A stretch of 64,000 bases of DNA, taken from positions 26,531 through 90,530 of the forward strand of contig NZ_ARYK01000011.1 in assembly GCF_000685275.1 (NCBI RefSeq), in the 5' to 3' direction. Positions within the stretch are counted from its first letter, which is position 1. Each line of letters opens with the position of its first letter. Source of the stretch: Hyphomonas johnsonii MHS-2 (lineage in GTDB: Bacteria; Pseudomonadota; Alphaproteobacteria; Caulobacterales; Hyphomonadaceae). The notes beneath the pieces were generated by a model. The model made no database searches. It was not told where the DNA came from and worked only from the letters and a program-made list of their open reading frames with translations. Positions 25,007 through 34,406 of this stretch are shown piece by piece. The translations under genes were made by a program, and so were the position numbers.

Positions 25007-26334
25007 GCCGAAACCGGAAGCGCCGCCTTGATCGCTCTCTCCAGACGCTCGACCAGGATTGCAATTTCGGACTCGCTGATGATGTAGGGCGGCGCAATCA
25101 GCACATGATCTCCCAAGCCATCTCCCGCCGACCCGCGCCCGGGGTAAATGATCAGTCCGGCTTCCATCGCGGCGTCCTTGATGCGTTGGTCGAGACGTAG
25201 TTCTGCAGGGAAGGGCCGCTGCGTCGCCGTATCTTCGACGAGCTCGACTCCGATCATCAGGCCCCGGCCGCGAACGTCTCCTGCAATTCCGAGCGGTCCG
25301 AGCGCCTCTGATAGCATATCGCGCAGGATCTGGCCTTTGCGTACGACGCTGTCCAGAAGTCCCTCCTCCTCGATGACCATTTGCACCGCCAGCGCAGCTG
25401 CGGTGGCCATCGGGTGGCCCATATAGGTGTGTCCGTGCTCGAACCGTCCCCTCCCGGCGGTGACAACGTCATGGACTTTTTTATGCAGTAGCGTCGCGCC
25501 GATCGGCTGGTATCCTCCACCAAGGCCTTTCGCCATGACAAGGATGTCCGGCGTCACGCCTTCCTGCTTCATGGCAAACAGCGTCCCGGTTCGCCCCATG
25601 CCGCACATGACTTCATCTGCGATCATAAGAACGCCGTGCCGCGTACAGATTTCGCGAATCCGCTTGAAGTAGCCAATGTCGGCCGCCACAGCCCCCAGGG
25701 TCGCGCCGACAACGGGTTCAGCGATAAAGGCAGCTACCCGGCCGGGACCGACGCGCAGTATTTCTTCTTCGAGCGCATCCGCCGTGCGCATGGCGTACGC
25801 CTGCTCGGATTCGCCGGGGCGAGCGTGCCTGTATCGATAGCAGGGCGCAATAAAATGACACGGCGCAAGCAGCGGCTCGTACGGCGCCCGGCGCCCTTGA
25901 TTGCCGCTGATCGACAACGCGCCAAGCGTAGCGCCATGATAGCTGAACTGGCGGGCGATAAACACAGTTCTGTCATTAGCGCTATTGGCGACATGGAACT
26001 GACGCGCAAGCTTCAGGGCCGTTTCAATGGCCTCTGACCCTCCTGATGTGAAGACAACATGATCCAGCCCCTCCGGCGCGCGCTGCGTGAGAAATTCCGC
26101 AAGTTCTTCACCGGGTTCGTGTGTGAAGAATGCCGTGTGTGCGAATGCAAGCTTGCGGGCTTGTTCGCACATGGCTTCCACGACACGGGGATGGCCGTGC
26201 CCTAAAGCAGATACGGCTGCGCCGCCCGACCCATCCAGATAATGCTTGCCGGATGTGTCAAAAAGCCATGCGCCACTGCCGCCGGCTGCGACTGGCAATG
26301 TCTTCCCAGGACTACGATGAAGGATTGAAGTCAT
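25003..26334 (-). CDS. Class III aminotransferase (omega-transaminase type)
   Basis: A 443-aa cytoplasmic PLP enzyme. FTSGGSEAIETALKLAR (95-111) binds the cofactor phosphate, IADEV (238-242) supplies Asp240, and Lys269 in VMAKGLGGGYQPIGA is the Schiff-base lysine. HTYMGHP follows in the second half. It has the length and motifs of omega-amino acid:pyruvate or beta-alanine transaminases. Coupled with the downstream BKACE gene, a beta-amino acid substrate is the best inference. It diverges from the LysR gene (105 bp), whose dyad lies between them. Confidence 0.9.
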   Translation of the reverse strand: MTSILHRSPGKTLPVAAGGSGAWLFDTSGKHYLDGSGGAAVSALGHGHPRVVEAMCEQARKLAFAHTAFFTHEPGEELAEFLTQRAPEGLDHVVFTSGGSEAIETALKLARQFHVANSANDRTVFIARQFSYHGATLGALSISGNQGRRAPYEPLLAPCHFIAPCYRYRHARPGESEQAYAMRTADALEEEILRVGPGRVAAFIAEPVVGATLGAVAADIGYFKRIREICTRHGVLMIADEVMCGMGRTGTLFAMKQEGVTPDILVMAKGLGGGYQPIGATLLHKKVHDVVTAGRGRFEHGHTYMGHPMATAAALAVQMVIEEEGLLDSVVRKGQILRDMLSEALGPLGIAGDVRGRGLMIGVELVEDTATQRPFPAELRLDQRIKDAAMEAGLIIYPGRGSAGDGLGDHVLIAPPYIISESEIAILVERLERAIKAALPVSA

Positions 26335-26402
26335 TATGAACTGTCCGCGCGAGAATTTACGTACAGATCATTCAGAATTAACGTATGCGTCAACAGAAAA
26401 TC

Positions 26403-26431
26403 TTGACATTATCCATTACTAAAAGTAATAC
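26403..26431 (+). promoter_or_regulatory. Near-consensus sigma70 promoter with LysR-type dyad, leaderless
   Basis: TTGACA (26403-26408), 17-bp spacer, TAATAC (26426-26431). The predicted start at about 26438 is one or two bases before ATG 26440, so the LysR mRNA would be leaderless. Inside the spacer and -10 lies ATTACT-AAA-AGTAAT (26415-26429), a perfect 6-bp dyad with the T-N11-A form of LysR binding sites. This suggests autorepression. Confidence 0.65.
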
Positions 26432-26439
26432 TTAGAAGA

Positions 26440-27372
26440 ATGAACTATCGCCTCTTCGAAGTATTTCATGCTGTCATGCTGTCCGGTACGGTGAGCAGCG
26501 CCGCCGCCGAGTTGGGCGTTTCCCAGCCATCGGTGACAAAGAGCATCAAGCAGTTGGAGAGCGAACTCGGTTATCTTCTGTTTGACCGAATATCGGGGCG
26601 GTTGCAGCCGACGCCCGCAGCTTTGGTATTGCTCAAGGAGACAGAACGCGCGCGCAGCGCTTTCGAAGACCTGACGGCTTCGGCACTTCGCCTTCGCTCT
26701 GGAGCCAGCCGGCACTTGCGGATTGTCACCACCCCGGCCCTGGGACTCGATCTTGTGCCGGACGCTGTCATGGCATTCAGGTCGACGGATCCGGAAATGC
26801 GTTTCACCATTTCGACGCGGCATTCCGGTGAGGTTCTGTCGGAAATTTCAAGGCCTGCTTACGGATTTGACATGGGGCTGGTGTTTGATGCCTCAACGCG
26901 ATCAGTATCCGTTGGGGCCATTCCCATCGGACAAGTGCCAGTTGTTTGCGTTTCGAAACGGGGAACGCTGGGCGACATTTCCGCTGAGGAACTGGGCAAG
27001 ACGCTTTTCCAGCATGAACTCGTGGCGCTGGAGGCGACCGAGCCACTTGGGAGAATGCTGGCGGAGATTGGCGTTGCGGCGGGGTGGCGTGGTGATCCGC
27101 TGCTTCGCGTTCAAACCTATCAGATGGCGTGCAGCCTGGCCCAGCGCGGCGCCGGCCTTGCAATTGTAGACGCCATGAGCGCGATTCATGCCGCTGAGCA
27201 CGATCCCGGCATTGATCTGCACGCATTGCCCAAGGCGCTCACCCTGCCGGTCAACATGGTTTATCCGCTTGGCAAGGGGCTCGACGTTCCTGTCCGAGCG
27301 TTGATTGACGACCTGTCTGCAAGTCTGCGCAAGCGGCTGGCCGTCATGTCGAAGCGCATGGAGAGTCGGTAG
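26440..27372 (+). CDS. LysR family transcriptional regulator
   Basis: A 310-aa LTTR. The N-terminal winged helix is clear: LFEVFHAVMLSGTVSSAAAELGVSQPSVTKSIKQLESELG (residues 4-43, quoted in halves of the fold: SSAAAELGVSQPSVTK is the recognition part). The effector-binding domain follows (about 90-295). Its ATG is directly next to a strong promoter, with no leader. It diverges from the aminotransferase/BKACE pair and is upstream of a TonB receptor operon, so it may control either or both. A site resembling its own dyad lies at 27392-27408. The effector is unknown. Confidence 0.9.
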   Translation: MNYRLFEVFHAVMLSGTVSSAAAELGVSQPSVTKSIKQLESELGYLLFDRISGRLQPTPAALVLLKETERARSAFEDLTASALRLRSGASRHLRIVTTPALGLDLVPDAVMAFRSTDPEMRFTISTRHSGEVLSEISRPAYGFDMGLVFDASTRSVSVGAIPIGQVPVVCVSKRGTLGDISAEELGKTLFQHELVALEATEPLGRMLAEIGVAAGWRGDPLLRVQTYQMACSLAQRGAGLAIVDAMSAIHAAEHDPGIDLHALPKALTLPVNMVYPLGKGLDVPVRALIDDLSASLRKRLAVMSKRMESR

Positions 27373-27391
27373 GGTTTCTTCGAATACAAGT

Positions 27392-27408
27392 ATAACTAAA
27401 AAGAATAT
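27392..27408. promoter_or_regulatory. Possible second LysR-like site upstream of the TonB receptor
   Basis: ATAACTAAAAAGAATAT resembles the dyad at 26415-26429 (ATTACTAAAAGTAAT) with one extra base in the centre. It sits in an A+T-rich stretch 100 bp before the receptor start. The match is imperfect. Confidence 0.3.
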
Positions 27409-27506
27409 AAACCCTCATGCAATAATTTTGTTTACATTTTTTCATTTCTGGTTTTTGCTTCGAATCTGCACGGCGGGAGGTCGTGTTTTTCAGGCGGGGA
27501 ATAGAC

Positions 27507-30473
27507 GTGAAAAAAGCATCATCGATCAAGGCGGGACTTCTCGGCAGCGTTGCACTGCTGGCATTTCCATCTGTGGCGCAAGAAGTCGGCCAGGTGCCGC
27601 CTCCGGCGGACGAGGACACACTGGTTGCTGAAAAAGTTGTAGTGATCGGATCTTATCTACAGGGAGTAGGTGATTCCGGAGCCCTGCCTGTCACGGTTAT
27701 TGGCCGGGACGAACTGGACGCATCAGGCGGGCTTTCGACAGGTGAACTGCTTGCAAACCTGCCGTCGATTGGCGACATCGAATTCACTGACAACAATACC
27801 GGCACCAATGGTGCGCGGGGTGATGTGACCGGGATCAACTTACGTGGGCTGGGTTCGGGCCGTTCACTTGTCCTGGTCAACGGGCGTCGGATTGTCGGTC
27901 ACCCGCAATCGGAGTCAGTTGATAGTGTGCCTGTCACATTTACCAACGTGAACTCGATTCCTGCCAACCTGATTCAGCGCGTTGAAGTGCTGCGCGATGG
28001 GGCGTCGGCTCTGTACGGCTCAGACGCGATTGCGGGCGTCGTGAACCTGTCATTGTACGAGGATTATGACGGCACGTATGCTTCTCTTCGCTACGGCGAA
28101 AGCACCGAAACGAGTCTGACTGAACTGTCGGCTTCGCTGCGGCACGGTTTCAAGTTCGCAAGCGGCAAGACGCACATGACAATTGCTGGTTCTTACTACG
28201 AGCGTGGCGATGTCAGTTCGACAGAGCTTCCGGAATGGTATTCGACACTTGACCGGCGCGATCTGCTGCCAGCCGACTGGCTCGGCGACACACAATTCGA
28301 CAACACGTCGACCATTGGTCCTTATGGGCGCTTCCAGTCTGGGATGTTGAACGGGGATGGGACGTTCACAGGGGTGCGTGTTCGCCAGGGAGGCGCCAAC
28401 CTCACGTCGAGCAGCGGCGTGTTTCACCTCCAGCCGGATGCGTTTCCGGGTAGTGTCGCCTCGCTTGGCAATGGCATTTCGATTGATGACGGCAGTCAAG
28501 ACCGAGAGCTGCGGTATAATTTCTATGCAGATGAAACCGTCATTCCAAAAGTCAACCGGACCAATCTCGCTCTGACTTTTACCCATGACCTGGACAGCGG
28601 ATTTCAGGTGTTCGGCGAAGGCATGTATTATGGCTCAGAATCCGACACGCAGCGTGCGCCCGGGCCGTTTGATGCTTCACTGGCGCTGATCATTGTTCCG
28701 GCATCAAACTACTATAACCCGTTCGGGGCGGTTGGCAGTCCCAACCGCGTGGCTGGGATTGATGCACCGGCGGAGGGGCTGGACCTTGTCATCCAGGGCT
28801 ATCGGCCGCTCGAGCTGGGACCACGCAAAATCAAGGTGAACCAGGACCTCTATCGGCTCCTCGGCGGTGTTCGCGGTGAGTTCGGCGGATGGGATGTTGA
28901 GAGCGCACTTGGTTGGTCGGAAGCGGATGCGCGGGACGAAGAGTTCAACCGCCAGTCCAAAACCTTGTTGCAGGACCAGATATCCCTTTCAACGCCAGAT
29001 GCGTTCAACCCGTTTGGCGGTCCTGACGCCAATCCAGAGAGTGTTCTCTCGAAAATCAGAATCAGTTCGGTGCGTGTCGCCGAGTCGTCAATGGTGACCT
29101 GGGACGCCAAAGCGTCCAGGCCTGACCTGTTCAGCCTGCCGGGCGGCGACGTCGGTGCTGCGATTGGTGTCGACTTCCGGCACGAGAAAATCTTCGATGA
29201 CTCCGACCCGCGCCTTGATGGGACAATGACGTTCACAAACGGCGCGATTCCCGATGAGAGTGACCTCGTCGGCGTATCGGCGACCCGAGATTTCGGCGGC
29301 GACCGCGATACATCAGCTGTTTTTGCCGAACTTAATGTGCCGCTGATTGGTGAAGCCAATCGCTTTCCCCTCGTTCATGCACTTGACCTGCAACTGGCTG
29401 CACGGTTCGAGAATGCGTCGGACTATGGCGATAGCCTGAAGCCAAAAGTCGCTGCGCACTGGTTCATTGTTCCGTCTCTGTCTGTTCGCGCGGCGTATGG
29501 TGAAGGCTTCAGGGCGCCAAACCTCGTTCAGATCAACCAGGGAACGATTACACGGCGCAATCAAGGGGATGCCGATCCCTATCGGGAAGATGTTACCGGC
29601 ACACCAAACGATATCGGCGATACATATCGCACGTCGACGCGCTTCGGGAATCCTGACCTGGAGGCTGAGGAGAGCGAAAGCACGGTGCTGGGCATCGTAT
29701 TCGATCCTGATGATACGGTGCTCGATGGCCTTCGTGTTTCCGTTGACTACTTCAAGGTAGAGACGACGAATGCGATCACGGTGATCGGCGTGGATCGTCT
29801 TCTCGACGATGACTTTGCCCGGCTGACCGCTGGCCAGGCTGGCAATCCCAACGTCATCCGCGGAGCTGCGACACCGACAGATATTGCCGCTTTCGATGCT
29901 TACAATCTGGCAAACCCCGGTACGCAGCGCGCACCCGTTGGCGAAGTTCTGAATGTAATTGACGGGTATGTGAATCTCGATGGGCGGGAAGTGTCCGGCT
30001 ACGATATGTCCGTGTCTTATGAGACACGCGAAACTGCGGTCGGGAATTTCCGGTTCGGGGTTAACGCGACGAAGCTCGATACGTTTGAAGAGACGCGCGA
30101 CGGAGCAACTTTTGATGAGCTGCGTCGCAACGGCAATCCTGAATGGCGTGGCAGTGCCTCGGTGACCTGGAGCATGGGAGGCTGGCAGTCCGGATGGCAA
30201 GTCCGTTATGTCTCCGATGTCGAAGATACCAGCGCGACCAACGATACAACCGGCGATCTGTGGCAGGTCGATGATTGGTACTCCATCAATGGGTATGTTT
30301 CCTACGAGTTTGATCAGGGCATCGGTCCGCTTGGTGGAACGGGTATCAAGCTCGGAGTCAGAAACCTCGCGAACGAGTTGCCCCCACGCGCCGATGAAAG
30401 CCCTGGTTACCTTTCCGGCCTGTATCCCATTGAGGGTCGGGTCATTTACGGCGAAATTTCGAAGTCCTTCTAG
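27507..30473 (+). CDS. TonB-dependent outer-membrane receptor
   Basis: A large receptor of about 988 aa. I chose GTG 27507 (VKKASSIKAG...), which gives a clean signal peptide cleaved after PSVAQ; an upstream GTG at 27483 would add eight residues. A TonB-box-like EKVVVIGS is followed by the plug (GRDELDASGGLSTGELLANLPS, INLRGLGSGRSLVLVNGRR, VEVLRDGASALYGSDAIAGVVNL) and a long 22-strand barrel ending in VIYGEISKSF with a C-terminal Phe. This oar-like/VGSx subtype often imports peptides or glycans. Hydrolase, carboxypeptidase and gamma-glutamyltransferase genes follow in tight order, favouring a peptide ligand. Confidence 0.92.
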   Translation: MKKASSIKAGLLGSVALLAFPSVAQEVGQVPPPADEDTLVAEKVVVIGSYLQGVGDSGALPVTVIGRDELDASGGLSTGELLANLPSIGDIEFTDNNTGTNGARGDVTGINLRGLGSGRSLVLVNGRRIVGHPQSESVDSVPVTFTNVNSIPANLIQRVEVLRDGASALYGSDAIAGVVNLSLYEDYDGTYASLRYGESTETSLTELSASLRHGFKFASGKTHMTIAGSYYERGDVSSTELPEWYSTLDRRDLLPADWLGDTQFDNTSTIGPYGRFQSGMLNGDGTFTGVRVRQGGANLTSSSGVFHLQPDAFPGSVASLGNGISIDDGSQDRELRYNFYADETVIPKVNRTNLALTFTHDLDSGFQVFGEGMYYGSESDTQRAPGPFDASLALIIVPASNYYNPFGAVGSPNRVAGIDAPAEGLDLVIQGYRPLELGPRKIKVNQDLYRLLGGVRGEFGGWDVESALGWSEADARDEEFNRQSKTLLQDQISLSTPDAFNPFGGPDANPESVLSKIRISSVRVAESSMVTWDAKASRPDLFSLPGGDVGAAIGVDFRHEKIFDDSDPRLDGTMTFTNGAIPDESDLVGVSATRDFGGDRDTSAVFAELNVPLIGEANRFPLVHALDLQLAARFENASDYGDSLKPKVAAHWFIVPSLSVRAAYGEGFRAPNLVQINQGTITRRNQGDADPYREDVTGTPNDIGDTYRTSTRFGNPDLEAEESESTVLGIVFDPDDTVLDGLRVSVDYFKVETTNAITVIGVDRLLDDDFARLTAGQAGNPNVIRGAATPTDIAAFDAYNLANPGTQRAPVGEVLNVIDGYVNLDGREVSGYDMSVSYETRETAVGNFRFGVNATKLDTFEETRDGATFDELRRNGNPEWRGSASVTWSMGGWQSGWQVRYVSDVEDTSATNDTTGDLWQVDDWYSINGYVSYEFDQGIGPLGGTGIKLGVRNLANELPPRADESPGYLSGLYPIEGRVIYGEISKSF

Positions 30474-30489
30474 GGGAGATCGCCAGTCG

Positions 30490-31377
30490 ATGAGCGGGCC
30501 AGAAATTGATCGCCGCCACCTGCTCATGGGCCTGTGTTTTGCGGGGACGGCGTGTGCCGGGGCATTGCGGGCTCCGGCCACGCTTTCGGGAAGCAGAGCG
30601 CGCCTTGTCTTCACTGATTGGTCCGGACCGGCTCTGCCTGTCTGGACCTATCGGCCGGCGCAGGCAGGAGCGCATTCGCCGCTCGTCTTTGTCATGCACG
30701 GTCAGGGACGCAATGCGGAGGAGTATCGTGACCAGTGGGCCCCAGTTGCTGAGGCAGCGCGCCTGAACATCGCGGTGCCGGAATTCAGCAGGGCCGACTT
30801 TCCGGATGCACGCAGCTACAATCAGGGTAATCGGTATTCACCTGACGGTGCATCAATCGATCAGGCGCTTTGGTCCTTCTCAGCGTTGGAACCAATGTTT
30901 GATACATTGCGCACGACGATGGGGCTGACGGCATTGCGATACAGCATCTACGGCCATTCCGCCGGTGCGCAATTTGTCCATCGGTTCCTGTTGTTTGAGC
31001 CGGCGGCGCGCGTGCACCGCGCTGTTAGTGCAAATGCCGGCTGGTATACAATGCCCGACCCGAACATCCCGACGCCGTTCGGGTTGGGTGGTGCGGGGAT
31101 TTCAGACGACCAGGTGCGCAAATGGCTCGCGCGGCCATTGACGATTCTGCTCGGGACAGATGATACGGATACGACCCAGTCCTCGCTCAATCGGTCTCCG
31201 GAAGCCATGGTTCAGGGGCGCCACCGGCTTGATAGGGGGCGCGCTTTTCTGGAGGCAGGCCGGGTTCGCGCCGAAGCGCTGGCCGTGCCGCTGGGTTGGC
31301 GTCTCGCCTATGCGCCGGGTGTTGCGCATGACAATACGAGGATGGCCCCACATGCTGTCGCACATCTTGAAGTCTAG
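30490..31377 (+). CDS. Exported alpha/beta hydrolase (PHB-depolymerase/esterase-like)
   Basis: A 295-aa hydrolase. ATG 30490, 17 bp after the receptor stop, opens with DRRHLLMGLCFAGTACAGAL, a twin-arginine-like signal. The oxyanion strand is VFVMHGQGRNAEEYRDQW (about 65-82), the nucleophile elbow is YGHSAGAQF (Ser in GHSAG) and a late His is in APGVAHDNTRM, so the triad can be complete. It resembles secreted polyhydroxybutyrate depolymerase/feruloyl-esterase-like proteins. It overlaps the next gene by 26 bp. In this operon it may hydrolyse an ester or amide of the imported compound in the periplasm. Confidence 0.8.
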   Translation: MSGPEIDRRHLLMGLCFAGTACAGALRAPATLSGSRARLVFTDWSGPALPVWTYRPAQAGAHSPLVFVMHGQGRNAEEYRDQWAPVAEAARLNIAVPEFSRADFPDARSYNQGNRYSPDGASIDQALWSFSALEPMFDTLRTTMGLTALRYSIYGHSAGAQFVHRFLLFEPAARVHRAVSANAGWYTMPDPNIPTPFGLGGAGISDDQVRKWLARPLTILLGTDDTDTTQSSLNRSPEAMVQGRHRLDRGRAFLEAGRVRAEALAVPLGWRLAYAPGVAHDNTRMAPHAVAHLEV

Positions 31378-32530
31378 GTATTTCCTCACTGCGTGTCTGG
31401 TTCTCTTGCCTGGATGTGTCAGCGATCCTGATTGGCACTTGCCCGCATTCCAGAACGGTCCGGTCTGCGTTTATGAAGGCGTCGCGTTTTCAGGCGATTT
31501 TGAGTCGGGTCGCCTGACAGCTTGCGAGCAAACGGGCACCAATCAGTTCAGTTTGTATGTCCGACCAGAAGACACCCCGATTAACCCGAGTAGCTGGTAT
31601 GCCTTTTCGATAGACGCCCGCTCGCAGGCAGATCTCAGCCTGACGTTGACGTACATTCACGGTAAGCACCGCTACGCGCCACAGATTAGTCGAGATGACG
31701 GCCTGACGTGGGCTGCGCTTCCTGATGCACCAGAACCGGGTGCCACGTCAGCGACAATAAGCGTTGATGTCAGGAAAGGGCACACGCTGATTGCCGCTCA
31801 ACCTCTTTTCGGCCTGGATCACTACCGTGCCTGGTTGCGGCAGGCTGCAACGAGGCCAGGTGTCGCCTATCAGCAAATAGGCGTGTCCGAAGCAGGCCGG
31901 GATATTGAAGCTCTGACATTCGGCGCAGAAGGTGCGCCTGTCCTGGTCCTGATGGGCCGCCAGCACCCGCCTGAGATCACCGGAGCACTGGCGCTGGAGG
32001 CGTTTGTCGGCCGATTGCTTGAGAGCGATCCGCTGGCGGTCCGATTCCGCGATGGGTTTCGCGTGGCGGTCGCGCCGGTCTTGAACCCCGATGGAGTCGC
32101 GCTCGGACAGTGGCGACACAATACGCGCGGCGTGGATATCAATCGTGACTGGGGGCCATTTACGCAAGCAGAAACGCGCGCTGCGCGTGACTGGCTTGCC
32201 AGTCTCGGTGAGCTTGCCGTTGCCATGGACTTTCATTCGACGTGGAAGGATACGCTCTACACGCAGCCAGATGGCGCAGACGGTAGCCGCCCCGAATTTG
32301 CGGGCGCACTGTCTGACCGCTTGGTGCACTCCCTGGGCGAAGGCGCGCCACATCGCGACGCGTCACACAATCCTGACTTGGCGACGTCAAAGACGTGGAT
32401 CCACGAAACATACAAGATTCCCGCGCTGACCTATGAAGTCGGTGATTCCACGCCTGGCGACGAAACTATCCGTATCGCCCGATTGGCGGCGGAAGAAACA
32501 ATGGCTCTGCTTCTGGGAGAAAATGAATGA
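31352..32530 (+). CDS. M14-family zinc carboxypeptidase lipoprotein
   Basis: A 392-aa lipoprotein (lipobox LLPGC, Cys22). An N-terminal beta domain (about 30-150), as in cytosolic-carboxypeptidase-like M14 enzymes, precedes the catalytic domain. Zinc ligands His205 and Glu208 are in GRQHPPEITG, the substrate Arg motif is DINRDW (Asn264, Arg265), the third ligand His295 is in MDFHST, and the catalytic Glu362 is in LTYEVGD. All key residues are present. The start ATG 31352 lies inside the hydrolase gene and has GAGG upstream. It should remove C-terminal residues from peptides in the periplasm, feeding the operon's uptake route. Confidence 0.88.
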   Translation: MLSHILKSRYFLTACLVLLPGCVSDPDWHLPAFQNGPVCVYEGVAFSGDFESGRLTACEQTGTNQFSLYVRPEDTPINPSSWYAFSIDARSQADLSLTLTYIHGKHRYAPQISRDDGLTWAALPDAPEPGATSATISVDVRKGHTLIAAQPLFGLDHYRAWLRQAATRPGVAYQQIGVSEAGRDIEALTFGAEGAPVLVLMGRQHPPEITGALALEAFVGRLLESDPLAVRFRDGFRVAVAPVLNPDGVALGQWRHNTRGVDINRDWGPFTQAETRAARDWLASLGELAVAMDFHSTWKDTLYTQPDGADGSRPEFAGALSDRLVHSLGEGAPHRDASHNPDLATSKTWIHETYKIPALTYEVGDSTPGDETIRIARLAAEETMALLLGENE

Positions 32531-34263
32531 TACGGATCTTGGCAATCGGGTTGGCCGCGCAGGCTCTTATAGTCCTGCAGGCAGGTGCGGATCCTGCCGG
32601 AATTGTCAGTTCAGCTTCGCCTGAGGCCACGTCGGCGGGCGTCGAGATTTTGGAACAGGGCGGAAATGCGATGGATGCTGCCATTGCGGTTCAATTCGCA
32701 CTTGGCGTGACCGAGCCAGCGATGTCGGGCCTTGGGGGGCAGTCTCAGATCATCCTTCAACGACCGGGAGAGGCACCGGTGGTCATCAACGGCACGTCCT
32801 TTGCGCCCGGACGCTTGCCGGATACGGTTGACCCGGCAGACCTGAAGACGGGGTGGACCGCGATGACAGTGCCATCGACGGTCAAGGTCATGGATTTTGC
32901 GCACCGCCAATATGGCGGTGGTGAGATAGCCTGGGCTGACTTGCTGGAACCTGCGATCCGCTATGCCGAAGACGGTTTTGTTGTGGGCAATTTTCGCGCA
33001 AAGGTCTATGCGCACACTGAAGAGGCTTTGCTTAAGTCACCGACAATCGTGCCCTTTGTCGTCATGCCGGATGGTCATGTACCAGCCAAGGGTGACCTGA
33101 TGCGCCAGCCTGTCCTGGCAGACACACTCAGGCGGCTGGCAACAGCAGGAGCAGATGATTTCTACACCGGGGAAATTGCCGGAGCGATTGCGGACGACAT
33201 GGCCCGTTACGGCGGCTGGATTACTCGCGCAGATCTTGCGGCAACGTCTGACCCACGGATTATGGCACCCCTGTCGACAAGTTATCGCGGCGTTCAGGTC
33301 TACACACTTCCGCCGCCGGCAGGCGGCTGGGTCATGCTGTTGGCCTTGAACCTCCTGGAGCAGTTTCCAGCAGAACACCTTGCCCAAGAGAGCCCGGCCC
33401 GGACCGAGGCGCTCCTGCAAGCCCTGCAGGCGGCTCATCGTGCCCGGCATGATTTGCCGGAGTCGGACCTGGTGAACTATGAATCTGATATCCGGGCGCG
33501 CCTGTCGAAAGCGCATGCTGGCAGTCTTTCCAGCGCCTTCGTACCGCCGGGAGGGGAAACCACGCATTTCAGTGTCATGGATGCAGACGGAATGGTTGTG
33601 TCCGTGACGGCCAGCATCGATTCCTATTTTGGCGCCCGGGTGGCCAGCCCGTCTCTGGGGTTCTTCTACAACAACTATATGCAGTCTTTCGATCTGGAAC
33701 CAGGTCGGCCATTTTCGCTGAAGCCTCGCGGAATGGCCTATTCCTCAATGAGTTCGACGATCGTGACGCGAGACTCAAATCCCGTCTTGGTCCTGGGTAG
33801 CCCCGGTAGCGAGCGGATCATCTCGACCGTTGCGCAGGTGATCAGCCATTGGGTCGACGTGGGCGCAGGAATTGAAGCCGCAGTCGATGCACTGCGCGTC
33901 CACGTGGCGGTGGACGCGGAGGATGGCCGGGACAATGCCTATCTGGAGGGGCCCGTTGAAGGGGTTGATCTCGCCCGACTTGGCCTCGATCTCAGCACAG
34001 CAAGTGACGCGTACATCCAGCGGGACCGCAACGCATATTTCGGGGGAGTGCATGCGCTTGCTCTTGAAACACCAGGCTGGGTTGGCGCTGCTGACCCACG
34101 GCGCGACGGCGTCGTCGGCTATACGGATACCAGAGCGGCATCAATTGGCCAGTGTGGTTTTCCGCCTCAAAACGGTGAGCATGCTGTTCGAGGCGATGAG
34201 CGAGCCTCTGGTGTGCCTGGTGAAAGGTTAAGGCACGAACCTTCCGAGGGCATCTGCCAGTAA
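32527..34263 (+). CDS. ggt: Gamma-glutamyltransferase
   Basis: A 578-aa Ntn-hydrolase precursor with an N-terminal signal peptide (cleaved near residue 21). EQGGNAMDAAIAVQFALGVTEP (43-64) and SGLGGQSQI are family hallmarks. Autoprocessing should occur before Thr345 in GGETTHFSVMD, giving large and small subunits, and GSPGSERI in the small subunit binds the gamma-glutamyl carboxylate. The last 50 residues, after ADPRRDG, run on past the usual GGT end and are low-complexity. It overlaps the carboxypeptidase by 4 bp. It would release glutamate from gamma-glutamyl compounds in the periplasm; the adjacent symporter could take up the product. Confidence 0.9.
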   Translation: MIRILAIGLAAQALIVLQAGADPAGIVSSASPEATSAGVEILEQGGNAMDAAIAVQFALGVTEPAMSGLGGQSQIILQRPGEAPVVINGTSFAPGRLPDTVDPADLKTGWTAMTVPSTVKVMDFAHRQYGGGEIAWADLLEPAIRYAEDGFVVGNFRAKVYAHTEEALLKSPTIVPFVVMPDGHVPAKGDLMRQPVLADTLRRLATAGADDFYTGEIAGAIADDMARYGGWITRADLAATSDPRIMAPLSTSYRGVQVYTLPPPAGGWVMLLALNLLEQFPAEHLAQESPARTEALLQALQAAHRARHDLPESDLVNYESDIRARLSKAHAGSLSSAFVPPGGETTHFSVMDADGMVVSVTASIDSYFGARVASPSLGFFYNNYMQSFDLEPGRPFSLKPRGMAYSSMSSTIVTRDSNPVLVLGSPGSERIISTVAQVISHWVDVGAGIEAAVDALRVHVAVDAEDGRDNAYLEGPVEGVDLARLGLDLSTASDAYIQRDRNAYFGGVHALALETPGWVGAADPRRDGVVGYTDTRAASIGQCGFPPQNGEHAVRGDERASGVPGERLRHEPSEGICQ

Positions 34264-34406
34264 ACGCATACTGGCCACGCGGACCGGTTTTGGGCTGTCG
34301 CGACCGCTCCAATTTATTCACAGTGTCCGTTTGCAGGTAAGTCAGCATACGGAAAACGTAGACTGTATGTAATAGTCATTGACGATCTAGGGGGATTATC
34401 GAGGCA

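Noticed and set aside
30208..30489. N-terminal extension of the exported hydrolase
   Set aside because: It overlaps the TonB receptor's barrel in another frame; ATG 30490 gives a proper signal sequence.
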